Shown one piece after another: positions 51,786 through 63,729 of a DNA stretch of 64,000 bases. The notes below the pieces were generated by a model. It did no database searches. It saw only the letters and a list, made by a program, of their open reading frames with translations, and had not been told where the DNA came from. How positions within the stretch are numbered: position 1 is the first letter of the stretch; each line of letters opens with the position of its first letter. The stretch comes from Lineus longissimus (taxonomy: Eukaryota; Nemertea; Pilidiophora; Heteronemertea; Lineidae). Where the stretch lies: NCBI RefSeq assembly GCF_910592395.1, contig NC_088319.1, positions 16,120,001 through 16,184,000 on the forward strand, read 5' to 3'. The position numbers were made by a program, and so were the translations under genes.

Positions 51786-52800
51786 TGAAACTAATTTATT
51801 CAAATGTCTGATGCAGCGGTCAGTCAATGAGAACCCTGTACCCCCCCTCCTCCCTGTTGTGGGATGAATGGCATGAGCGCCTAAACAAACTTCTTTCAAA
51901 TTGTCCTTTGACAGCAATCCCGAGGGGTTCCAAACATTTCTACCGACTCTTTACCACTTCTGCATTGGTTTTAGATATGCTCTCTTTTATAGTCAGTTGA
52001 GCTACATGCATGCTATTCATCAGACCATTAATTTATTAACATTCATACTTCCGTGCTTCTCAATGGTATGTTGAGCCTTCCTTAAGCGCTTTGGGAAGGT
52101 CTTTCACCTCGACCTCCACAGTAGGGGAACATTAGCGTGACCCGGCCCTCAGTCGAGCTAAAATCTTCTTGTACACGCTGCAGAAGCACATCCACTACCA
52201 TACAGTGTCATATAGACACGCTGTTTCCATTGACGTTACTCAAGTGATGAGTGAGTGTAATATGTCTTGTGATGCTTAATTCTTTGTTTAATACTGCTGC
52301 AGTGTGCATCCATGCAAAACTGTTGTGATCTTTTTGTTACTCAGACACACTGTTGGTTGAGGTCGAGCACCAAGTTCTCATCTTACTCTGAGCCTTTATT
52401 CTTTGAGGTCACCTGTCACGGTTCTGGAAGTTGTAATGGCAACACAAACTACATAGTGAGATATTGGGGAAATGCCTGGCAAGATCACAATGTCATATTT
52501 TGTATATGATAAAATGGGCATCGCACAGCTTTCTCATGAGAACGTCTTTTGTTCAGATATACCCTTTATAGGCAGTCAGTTTTACAAGAGGCATGAGAAA
52601 GCATATTAGATTCAATAGCTTATGTGAAGTAGGCAATTGTGTTGTTGAACGTGAAATTATCCATTTTGGGTATTCTGGTTATTTTTGTTTTGTATAGTTG
52701 TAAAAGACTTGTACATATTCATAATTTTGTTTATTGATGGGCTAACTACTGCAACTAAAGTGATTATGTTGAAATCTTAATAAATATCAGAGAAGTGTAC
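51786..52800 (+). other. 3' UTR of NEURL4
   Basis: Non-coding, AT-rich toward its end. AATAAA at 52779-52784 is a clear poly(A) signal about 1.0 kb after the stop codon. Confidence 0.7.
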
Positions 52801-52849
52801 ATCGTAGTCTTTCTTTTTCGTTAATCCTAGTCTTATCACAAGCTTCGTC

Positions 52850-53990
52850 TCCTTTGCATTTGGTGACAAATTTGGTTGTATCCCGAAATGTCCCCAGTGT
52901 CTATGCTTGGTCGTCCAGATCCACTTCTGTGGCTGGAATTTTCAAGCCAGACACTGGTTGTGATAGACCAGGGAGTGTACCTCCTGTTTCACCAGCTAGA
53001 GCTTGTGAGGCACCAGAGGACAATGTCATGAAAAGCAGGGGACCAAATTTTATCAGTGGACTATTTCACCTGCTACACCAGACACCGGTTGTGATAGACA
53101 AGGGGCTGATCCTCCTGTTTCACCTGCTATAGGTTGTGAGAGACGAAGGACAACGTCATGAAAGAGAGTTGACCAAATTTTATCAGTGGACTATTTCACC
53201 TGCTACACCAGACAACGGTTGTGATAGACAAGGGACCCATTCTCCTGTTTCACCAGCTATATGTTGTGAGAGACTGAGGACAACGTCATGAAAAGCAGGG
53301 GACCAAATTTTATCAGTGGACTACTTCACCTGCTACACCAGACAACGGTTGTGATAGACAAGGGACTGTACCTCCTGTTTCACCAGCTATAGGTTGTGAG
53401 AGACGAAGGACAACGTCATGAAAGAGAGTGGACCAAATTTTATCAGTGGACTATTTCACCTGCTACACCAGACACCGGTTGTGATCGACCAAGGACAGTA
53501 CCTCCTGCTTCACCAGCCAGGTTGTGAGAGATGGGGCAACATCGTAAAGGACAAGGGACCTTCATGTTGAAATGAGTGGGCTATTTCACCTGTAACACTA
53601 GACACAGTTTGTAAAGGCGCCTGTTTCAGCTGCTGTTGTGAGAAACGGGGACCACCAGGTTGTAAAAGACATTTGGTCAAGTTTCGAACGATGGGGGTAC
53701 TCCTCCTGCTACACCAGCCACGACCTGTGAAAGTCAGGGGACCACGGTGTGAAAATCAGCTGTTATACCTCCTACCAACTGCTGTGAAAGACCAGGGGCT
53801 TCTCGGATACCTATTGGTCACTAGTCACAAGCTGCGAACGGTGGGGGACCTAGTTTTGGGAGACAGGACATTTCAGTTGTGCGAGACAGGCGACAAGATT
53901 GTGAAAGGGAGAGGATTATCCCTCCTGCTACACCATCAACAAGTTCTGAGCGACAGAGGCGGGGACAGAGGACGACGCGACTTACAACAA
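52850..53990. repeat. Minisatellite, left array (about 130-bp unit)
   Basis: The word tatcagtggactatttcacc starts at 53051, 53181, 53311 and 53441, so the unit is exactly 130 bp in the core. Each unit continues with tgctacaccagacac, ggttgtgatagaca, cctcctgtttcaccagcta and ggttgtgagagac. Copies are degenerate at both edges, and after 53550 shorter ggttgtgaaagac variants continue. Long open frames here are by-products of the repeat. Confidence 0.92.
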
Positions 53991-54269
53991 CAGCCACAAT
54001 GGAATTCCATACCAGGGGAACAGTCCTCCTGTAACACCCAGCGGCAGGTTGGGAACCTGTCATTCCCGACATGCGGCTTGTGTCATTCCCCTGAACTTGT
54101 TGGCTGTGGTAAACGAGAAGTCTCCGGTCTTTCACAGCCGGCGGCTGGTGTGAGCATCTTGACCCTCTAGCCTTGGTGCCACTCCGCCGACCCGTTACAC
54201 CAACGGACCGATTAACTCTGATGGTTCAGAATGGGTGCGAGGGGCGAAACAGTCTTCCGTCCTGTATGA

Positions 54270-55110
54270 CTTGGGCCCCTGTCTTTCATGACGTCGGCCC
54301 CGGTCTCTCACAACCTGTTGCTGGTTAAGCAGGAGGTACAATCTCTGGTCTATAACAACTGATGTATGGTGTAGCCAGTGAAATTTTGTCCCCTGTCTCT
54401 CACAATACGCGGTTCATGAAGCAAGAAGTATCAACCCCCATCTCTCACACCTTGTAACAGGTAAAGCAGACTGTACAGTCCCCTGACTCTCACGAACACG
54501 GAAGAGTATCTGGTGAAGCAGGTGAAATAGTCCCCTGTCGTTCACAACCTTTAGCTGGTGAAGTAGGAGGTTTTGTCTCCCCCGTTGTCCGTCACAAGCG
54601 GTGTCTGGTGTAGCAGGTGAAATAGTCCACTGTCTTTTAGAGTAGTCCTGTCTTTCATGACTTTGTCCCCGTCTTTCACAACCTTTAGCTGGTGAAGTAG
54701 GAGGTTTTGTCTCTCCCTTGTCCGTCACAAGCGGTGTCTGGTGTAGCAGGTGAAATAGTCCACTGTCTTTTAGAGCTTATCCCAGTCATTCATGACTTGT
54801 CCCAGTCTTTCACAAAATTTAGCTGGTGAAGTAGGAGGTTTTGTCTCTCCCTTGTTCGTCACAAGCGGTGTCTGGTGTAGCAGGTGAAATAGTCCACTGT
54901 CTAAAATACCCGATCCCGTCTTTCACAACATTGTCCCCTGTCGCTCACAACATTTAGCTGGTGTCTGTCACAACTGGTATTTGTAGCAGGTGAAATAGTC
55001 GACCGTCTTTAAACTTGGTCTGGTGTCTTTTACAACGTTGGGCCCCTCCCCCATCATTCAAAAGTTTAGGCGGTGGATGAAGGAGGTTGTCCCCTGTCTC
55101 CCTGGTGAAT
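54270..55110. repeat. Minisatellite, right array in inverted orientation
   Basis: Here the same unit reads as its reverse complement: gtgtctggtgtagcaggtga then aatagtccac recurs near 54600, 54733 and 54867 (about 133-bp period), with ctcacaacctttagctggtgaag between copies. Together with the left array it makes a large inverted arrangement around a centre near 54000-54270. Confidence 0.9.
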
Positions 55111-55529
55111 TACCATCTAAACCTGCCACTGGAATTCACCGTAAAAAACAACGCAACAATTTACTGTAATTGCAATTGAAAATACATGTATATATTTGTT
55201 ATCACAATATTACAAACATCTGGTAAACTTGTATAAAACTACCTAAAAATGACATGGATTGGCTCAGGTCAGTGTCGCTAACAAATAAATACTGCAAAAA
55301 TATCTAAATCAGCATGGCAAGAGATCACTTTGTGAATATGTTGTTTTGGCAAGAGTGTACCAACTTTAGAAATTGCATTAAGTGGATGTATGCAAAATTA
55401 GAAAAGGCCTATATTTTAATCTATACATGAATAAAACACTTCTAGAAATCGTGAAATGTTTTTATCCCAATTTGCAAAAAACATCAAAGAACATACACCT
55501 GCAAAAATTAGGGGGTTCACAGTATTTTA
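55111..55529 (-). other. Probable 3' UTR of the Dispatched-like gene
   Basis: AT-rich non-coding sequence between the minisatellite and the stop codon at 55530. I see no clear poly(A) signal on the minus strand. Confidence 0.4.
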
Positions 55530-58500
55530 TCACTTTTTATGCTTTGGACAAAGAAGCCTTCTTTTTATCCACGACCACAATGGTTTCAAAGATCCAAACT
55601 CCTTCTCTGGTCCGATCATGGGCATCAGCAGAGAGAAAAACCCAAGCGCATACACAATAGAAAAGCCAATGGTACAAAACAGAAACACACCAAATTGTAG
55701 ATAAAACATTATCACAGTAAAGAGGAGAAATAACGCTGCCCCAAGTGTGGTTGCCGCACCAGAGAAAACAGAGATAGCAACGTCCTCTAACATCTTATAA
55801 GTGCGGCCTTTACGATTGTCGAACGGCGTGTAGAAATAGCCCTCGGCGAGGTGGACCACATAGTCAACGGCAAGACTAACGACAAGACACAAGTTGAGTG
55901 ATTCCATCACCTGCAGAAATGAAGAGAAGATTTGTCATAATGTTTAGCAGTTGGACGCAAGTATTTCAGTATTTTTATCACCGAGTGCCTCTTTTAGCTG
56001 CTTTTATTGGGCTATACAGTTTCCCGACCCGTGCCAGACCCTTCGTAGGGCAGGCCACTTGATTAGTTTGAAGGCATGACTAGAAATACATATGATGCCC
56101 GGCAAGTTGGGGAGCAGACTATCCTGGATGAATACAATACGGATCAGGCATATTTCACATGGAAAACTACATATCTCATATAAGTTTACTCACCCCTAAT
56201 TTCCAGCCCGCAAGTGGTATCATAGCACACACTGATACGGTAGTCAAAGCAATCGACACTGTTGCTAAGGTACCAACGATGATGTTCTGGGTGGCTAAGA
56301 CGAGAACTGGGAAAGCCAGGGAAATGCCCACAGCAAGACCAAGCACTGCTTGGTAGGAGAGAGCCTGAAAATCCACAGAAGAAAACCATCGTTACAGAAG
56401 GTCTAAACTCATTGAAGGCCAAATACAGGATGGATGAAGCAGTTGTCATTGTAAAACTGTAATATTGATTTGGTTATAAACAGCCATTGACTGCACCTAA
56501 GACACTCACCGCCTGAACTTTCATCCAATGGTAAACATTTGTTATTCCTGGTGTGACCATGAAAGGCTTGTTTGAATGAGCTGGTAGTTGCTTACTCTGG
56601 AAAAGGAAAAGGGAATCATGGTTTATGAATGCCATAGCCAGAAGACTAGTCAAGAAATAAGGTGATATGAAGAAGTTAAACTCACCCAGCCAGCAAGGTA
56701 GCTCTCCCATTTATTCATGATTGGCAATCCTTCCACGTAATTCTGTGTGTAACTGTTCAATGTCAGATTCACCCTCACAGCCGCATAGCGCAGTTTGTTC
56801 CCGTAAGTTTGATCTGAAATATCAAATACATATTGTCATAATGTTTAGCAGTCGGACACAAGTATTTCAGTATTTTTATCAACGAGTGCCTCTTGTCAGC
56901 TGCTTTTATTGGGCTGTACAGTTAACCCGACCTGTCCAAGACCCTTCCCAGGGCAGGCCACTTGATTAGATGGAAGGCATGACCATAATTGTTAAGTTTC
57001 TTCAGTAAATATAACAATATGATGTTTTCAATTTGTGAATAGAATCGGTGACAGAGTCTTGATACTTACAGAAGCCTGGTATATCGACAGTGTGTTTGGT
57101 GGTGACTTCCGTTAATTTCCAATTGTAGATGAGAAAGTCTGGTGTAAGTAACATCTGGTAACCATCCGACAGCCAGTAGTTGACAGCAATCTGAAGGAAA
57201 ATAGAGCCAAACATAACAGCAGAATATAGGCATGTATGCGTCCTGATATAGGAACAAGAGCCACTGAGTAGGAGAGAAGTTATCTTGTAAAAGCCCCCTA
57301 GTGTCAGAATTTGGCACCACCGACTAGATGAAGTGCTTCCACATTCTTAGTCTTTATTGATTCTTGATAAGCTTATAAAGTGGTCCCAGCATATTGCTTA
57401 CCTCAAACCAGTTGTTGAATCCTGGGGGCAGGGCGGACATGTTGTAGATCTGAGGATGATAGGACATGAAGCGTCTCATCTTCGTTTCATCGAGGGGATA
57501 GTTTAGGTCAAGGTCATCTGGGTAGAAGTCTGAACTAGCCTTCTCCTTCTGAAAGTGAGCAATGAAAAAAATTAGAAGATCATGAAATGCAAGGTCCAAG
57601 TCACGTAATATCTTGGTAAAAATCTCCCTACTCCCTGGTTGTATGTTAATGATTAATTCCCAAATCCTTTTACCCAATACAAGTTACAACTAGTTAAAGG
57701 GGTGACGTGGCAGAGCATGGCGGTGAGCAGGGGTCTTGTCCTCCTGGCCACCTTAATCCCACACCCAAGTTGTCAACCCACCATGAGAAACTTGTGAAGA
57801 TCTGTCATGAAGCATTCGACCTGTGGTTTGCCAGCTACATCCACTGCCACTTTGAAAGCGTCAATGTCATCTTGCGGCATGTCCATCATTGCTTGACAGA
57901 ATTGCTGAAACACGCAAATGAGATAACACAACATTAGCCGAGGTTTTTGCGAATATAGGCCAGGGATTTGAGCTGGTTATCGGAGTCTCGTGGACTTCAT
58001 GAAAGAACTACGCCATCGCCATCTTCAGGGCAAGGTAGGAACTGAAAACACCGTGAAAATACCGTGTGGTCTTTTCAGTTCCTACATTGCCCTGAAGATG
58101 GCGATGGCGTAGTTCTTTCATGAAGTCCATAAGAGACTCCGATAACCAGTTCAAAGAGGGGTATTTGGGCCACGTAGATCTACGTAGTTCGGCGCTGAAG
58201 GTTTTAATGCCTACAAGAAACTTACCATCATAGCTTCTTGAACTCCTGGCCGATTCATGTCAAATTCATCATCAAATACTGTTTTCCCACGGCAATGTTC
58301 GATATCCCAGACGTCCTTCAGGTTACAACGTGACAGGTCATATCCTTTGACCCCCCAGACGAAATACATGTAGATATAGCGGTCTATGTCTGTTGGTCTG
58401 AACCCGTAAACACGATAGTGCATGGATTTGCCGTAGTTGTGATTCGGCTTGTAAAGTTTGAACTACAAGTAGAAAATGATGATGGCATGAGGATCTACGA

Positions 58501-61500
58501 TGAACGCATCAAAGTGTGGTGCAGAAGAGGAAGTGATGACAAAAATGTGCCACCAAGAGTACACTGGTCCGACGTACGGCGTACACATGCTGGCTGACTG
58601 GATATTTCACATGTACCAACTCTTTGAGGCTTTTGACAAGTCATTTTATCCCGCTCTTTAACAGGGGAATATTGATTACTAAACCATATAAGTTTAGGTG
58701 TCAGTTGAAACTGCTAGCCACAGTGGCGCTGTTTCCCCATTAGAGCAACTCCGTTCTCGGAAACATTCAGGGCCTTTTCACGATTCTCTGCAAACATTTC
58801 TGGATTAACAGTATGTGATGACGAAGAGAGATACTGACCGGTTCCTCGTCTGGCCGAATCTGGGTACAGAAATAGATGGAGGAGATAACCAATCCCAGGA
58901 ACAGCACCAAGATGATCCAACGAGCCACTTTGTGCGTGATCAACTTGTAATACGGACCACGGAAGAATCGGATCAGAATATTTTTGCGTTTCTGTTCCCT
59001 TGGCATGTTGTGTTGTTGATATTCTGTGGCTGATTTCGTCTGCTTGTGACAATGGCGGCCACAGATGGTACAAAGACACTGTAAACGATCTTTCAACACT
59101 TCCTTTATATCATCAACCGTACTTTTCTTTTTTGTTTCGTTTATATTCACACTTTGATCCTCTGGATGACTTGTCTTCTGCTTTGAATGACTAACTTTCA
59201 CCTGGTTTAAGTGACTGCTTCTCTGCTCAGTTTCTCCTGTTTGTCTGGACTGGCTTGACGTCTGGTCAGAATTACTCGTAGTCTGGCAAGGTTCCCCATA
59301 ACTTACAATCAAGCGTTCTGGAGCGACTTTCGTAACGGCACACGAACAACACAAACAGCAGTTCTGTTCAAATTTCAAATGGTAGATAACGACGACTGTC
59401 GGGATAAAGGTAATGACCGAGAGATAGTTCATGAGGATGAGAAGTCCTGTGAAAAGGCCGAACGTCTTCACCATGAAGAGCGGAGAGAATGCACTTACGA
59501 AGAAGGCCATCATTGTTGTCAGGGATGTTGCAAACATGACCTTCGCGGCACGATGATAGCAGTCCGAAACACGATGAGCAAACGTTGGGTAGCGATAAAA
59601 GTCAGTTGAGCGCCAGATGTCGTAGTAAACAAACACATCATCGACACCAATCCCGAGAATTATGAAAACTGATGCAACATGGAAGAAACCAAAGTAGATG
59701 TAGCCAAAGACAATCCTGTAGACCAGGTTGGCGATGAGGAAACTTGTGATGATGCTAAAGACGGACCAGAAGGTTATCCAAGCGGACCGAGTGTGGTACA
59801 ACATGAACGCAAAGATGAAGAGAAAACTCCCGCCAGCGAGAGCAAAGTCAGCAAACGCCTGCCTCCGAGTGTCTTCTTTGTAAATAGGCTTGTTGTAGTA
59901 GTAGAAACCAACAGCAGGGCTCTCCTTCTGTAACCTGTCCATTTCTGGTTTGAAGTCTTGATAGATGTAGTTATTCGTGTCCTTGACATCAGATGGATTC
60001 CGCTTTGGGTAACCAAAGACTTGGAACGATCGCGTGATAGCAGACTTTGCTTTTTCTCGTGTTATAACAGCGTTTTTTCCTAAATATTTTTGCACTTCAT
60101 CCTTGGTTTCATTGTAGTGTTCAGCCATGAACAGAACCTGAGCGATATTTTCAAAATCTGGATCATCAAAAACTGAGTCGATATTTTTGTATGTGCCGTC
60201 AAAAAATCTCAATATCGACTCTGGTTGCTTACATTCCAGGTAAGCAGTATACAGACAGTAATATGACTGAAAATCTTTCAGCTGGAATAAGTGTCTCTCA
60301 ATTTGTTCTAAGAGTTTTAGGTTCTTTTGAGTAAACATGTTCCCACTGCCATCCAGTGCCTCGAAGAATAATTCTATCCTCTCATCCTCGCGACCTCGCA
60401 GCCAATTCGGAAACATCGAGTACCAATCCATAACGAATCGATACTCGACGTTGAGGTTGTCATCACGTGTTTTGAATGCTTCGTTACGAAGGAATGATGG
60501 ATCATCCATGAGATTAACGGGAGTAGATTCAAAATCAATGGGGAAGATCGCATATCCACCAAAGTACAGGCCGATCGTCACGGCAATGAATGTCGCATGG
60601 AAGAAGAGGAAGAATACTGAAATGAAACATGGAAAATAATCAGAACTGAGAACTACCACAGGCTGATGGTGACATCAGTTTCCAAATAATCAACATAGCA
60701 ATTGTCCCAATTGGGCTTTTGACACTGGATAAAATGTGGATATACTTACGGAATGATGCAATCGGTCTCGTTGCCAATGTCCTACAGAAGAAAGATGGCT
60801 TGGTCTTCAGCCTCTTCTCCATCGCATCATATGCCTCGCTGGTCCACACGACACCCTCCGGTACTTCATCATGTCCATCCTCGTCCACCAGTCGCTTGTG
60901 CTTATTCTCGTCCCCTTTTTCAACATCCTTTTCCGTGCTATCCTGTCCCACCACTTTGTCATTACCGTTGACGTCAGGGAGTTCACCAATCTTTGGCAAA
61001 GCTTTGTACGATTCAAAAGGCTGTAGGCTAGCATTCTTGGAGTCGCCAGAGCGATTCAACGATGGCAAGATATGCGTTGGTGTCATTTTGAACACAGCGT
61101 GATCGTTCGGTGAAGGATAACCATCGCTATCGGACTCATGTCCATGATTATCATAAGAATTCAGGTTTAGATGAGATACCTGATCAATGGGAGCAGTAAA
61201 AACAGCTACATGTGTATTCTGTCTGTTTGATAGACCGCTGGCATCGTCATCAAGAGACTGGGACTCCTTACATTTCTCCCTAAGTCTACGCTTTTTTGAA
61301 CGTTTCTTTTTCTTACAACTAGTTGTGGTATCTGTCATTGATGCCTCAGTGTTCCGAGTGCAGTTGTCGCGATCAAACTCAGATTTTTGTGACTCCAATT
61401 GTAGTTCTCCTTTTTTGCACTCGGATTCTTCTTTATGACATAAATTAGACTGAAACAATTCCAAATCATAACTCTGCACTCCCACTGAATAATCGCCTTG

Positions 61501-62067
61501 GTAACTCTGTGGACCTGTAGACGTATCTCCTTCATAACCCTGTGCACCAAATGTTTTCCTTTCTTCTACTTCTTCACTAAGCAAAGTAACATGGGTAGCA
61601 GAACTTTGGTCACCAACAGGAAGGTCACTTTGTAAGAGGTCAAAGTCACTTCCTTCAAGGTCAAGGGCCATCATCTGAGCATCAGTGTCAAGGTCAATTG
61701 GACTAGAATTCGGCTGATAACTATCATCATGTTCATTATCGGTACCGACAGTTTGTAAAGATTCAGAATTTTCGTTCTCTTCGAGATCTGCTGGCCTGAC
61801 AGATGGGCAGAGGGTCTCCTCCAATTCCTCATCATTGTTATCCAATGATTCGGACTGATCTGTTCTGGGTTCCATCTGCGGTGCTGGCAAGTTGACCATT
61901 CCATCTAATACGCCTTCCTCCTCTTCGTCAGAGAACTCAGCAAGTTGTGGCCCAGGAGATTCAGGCAGAAACATATCAACGTTTTCAACCAGATCTGTCA
62001 CGTCCGATTCGCTCTTCTTCTCCACCCCTGTCTCGTGGTGAAACGTCTTCCTGTTAGCTTTATACAT
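55530..62067 (-). CDS. Dispatched-like RND family membrane protein with sterol-sensing domain
   Basis: Exons: 62067-60750, 60616-58839, 58462-58226, 57904-57782, 57548-57402, 57190-57070, 56813-56686, 56596-56510, 56364-56194, 55910-55530. All phases close, giving 1496 aa. The N-terminal 440 residues are cytoplasmic, acidic and Ser-rich with a Lys/Arg patch. TM1 follows (HATFIAVTIGLYFGG), then a large extracellular loop, then a sterol-sensing-type bundle with GIGVDDVFVYYDIWR in TM4, a Cys-rich cytoplasmic linker, a second loop, and a second bundle with SLAVDYVVHLAEGYF in TM10. Both RND aspartates are therefore present, consistent with ion-driven transport. Dispatched proteins release lipid-modified Hedgehog, but this could equally be a DISP3/PTCHD-type relative. 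The start is the first ATG of the long exon (62067); the frame is open for some codons upstream. Confidence 0.88.
55934..56080. repeat. Dispersed intronic repeat, copy 1
   Basis: About 147 bp from gtcataatgtttagcag to aaggcatgac, matching 56835-56983 in the same orientation with scattered mismatches and small indels. It lies in the last intron of the Dispatched-like gene. Confidence 0.85.
56835..56983. repeat. Dispersed intronic repeat, copy 2
   Basis: Second copy of 55934-56080, in the intron before exon 7 of the Dispatched-like gene. It is probably a short interspersed element; no tRNA-like boxes are evident. Confidence 0.85.
57967..58155. mobile_element. 189-bp foldback (hairpin) MITE-like element
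   Basis: The left arm (57967-58047, tttgagctggttatcggagt onward) and the right arm (about 58073-58155) are near-perfect reverse complements over about 80 bp, with a loop of roughly 25 bp around accgtgaaaataccgtgtgg. It lies in the intron between exons 3 and 4 of the Dispatched-like gene. There is no coding potential. Confidence 0.88.
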
Positions 62068-63729
62068 CACTGAGTAGCTCAAGGCCCGCAAATAATCCAA
62101 ACTTATCTTAAACAGATCATATTTCCCTTTTTTAGACTTTAAATGCTGTATATTCCATTAATCATCCCACTGGCTCTATTCTAACTAAATGCAGCATTTA
62201 AATCGAACACAGTTTAAAAGTGACTATCAGTAACAGCTACGTTGGAAACAAACTAATCCGAGATTCACTATTGCAGCAGAAATGTCCTCTGTGACTTAGA
62301 TATTCGAAACCTCCACCATCTAATATAACTATTCTGAGGTTAATGATAAATGTATTTCCTTTTGAGATCTTTTAGTAAACCAGTTGAATGTGCAATGAAA
62401 GTGATGACGACAATCCACCTGCAATGATACAACAAACAAATATAGGGTGAAAATAGGTGACTGGCAAAAACCAACTTTTGTTTGACCAGATTATTGACAC
62501 TATTCGAGCAATGACGTAGATTTGCACAGGGAGGTCTGGGGTGTTTGCTGAGTCCAGGTTCGGCCATTTTGCACAAAGCTTCTGTTGATATCATGCAAAC
62601 TGAAATGTTGCATAATTCATTTTGACATTTTTAGATGTTTGGTGTTAACTCTTTTGGTGCCAGACACTTTTATGCCACAAGTCATGTTCAGTGCCAGATT
62701 TAAAGGTTTATGTTGTTTATGTACATTCTATATTGTATTTACTACGGCCTCAAGTAAAGAGAAAGAAACATTGGCCGCCATACAGCTATTTGGAGGCATG
62801 TCAATGTGATTAAAGGGGGCAACAGAGTATAATTATTTACATCGGTGTAGACAACAGCAATCTCAAAATTGATATTCAATTTCAATATGGAATCATTCAC
62901 CTGATCCTCACATTCAGCTTGAACAAACGGCGATTAAATTACCCCTTCTGATAATTCTGTCACCAGTGCCTCCTCATGGAAGAAACAAATCATTTGAAAG
63001 GAATGTAAACTTCAAGTACCGGAATATGAAGTTAAGAACTAAATAACCGCATCCTACAAGTTCGATCAATGAGGCACCCAGTCAATTAAAACTGAAACAC
63101 TTGACAGACTGTGGAGATACACTCCATCCTAATTATATGGATAGAACACTAATTGATCAATATGGCGATAGGAATTTTGTCTAATATGACCACAAACCTC
63201 AACAATATCCTAAAATACTTGAAAAAAGTCCCAGAAGAACAAATTCGTCCTCTGAAGTCAATTACGTTATCCGAGTCAAAATCAAGATTGAAGTGGTCAG
63301 TATTAGTTTGGTATGTGTTCCAGTGCTGTACGGGTCATGCAAGTTTTGGCCCTACAGAAACACACAGGATTACTGTGAAAACATTGCTAACATTTATTTG
63401 TGTTTGTGTTTGGTGCCAATAGCTGCGTGGTACCCCCACCCTGTAGGCTAACACGGAGCAGATTAACCAAAAAGGGCCTAAGTGCTAAGCCTAGCTCACT
63501 TTGATGTAATACTTGGATTACTGCATGCTAGAATGGGTCAACTCAAAGACTATTTGAGTATACTTTCATTAAATTTGATCCAATTATTTCATTTAATCAC
63601 TTTGAAACTTTCCAGAATACTTCATGTTTCATCTAAAGTTTTTTTTACCCTATTTAGCTTGGTTCGTCACTGATGTGTTTGAACCATCTTAATGTGATTT
63701 AAATTTTTGAAGATTCTCATTGACTTACC
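62068..63729. other. Spacer between tandem Dispatched-like genes
   Basis: This holds the presumed promoter and 5' UTR of the 62067 gene, including a YY1-like caaaatggccg on the minus strand near 62562-62575, and the 3' UTR of the upstream paralogue. It is AT-rich elsewhere, with no recognised exon. Confidence 0.45.

Noticed and set aside
53673-54170. 165-codon + strand frame in the minisatellite
   Set aside because: It lies wholly inside the repeat array, changes character between units and has no splice context or homology.
52850-55110. CRISPR-like array
   Set aside because: The units are 130 bp, degenerate, without unique spacers, and in an animal genome.
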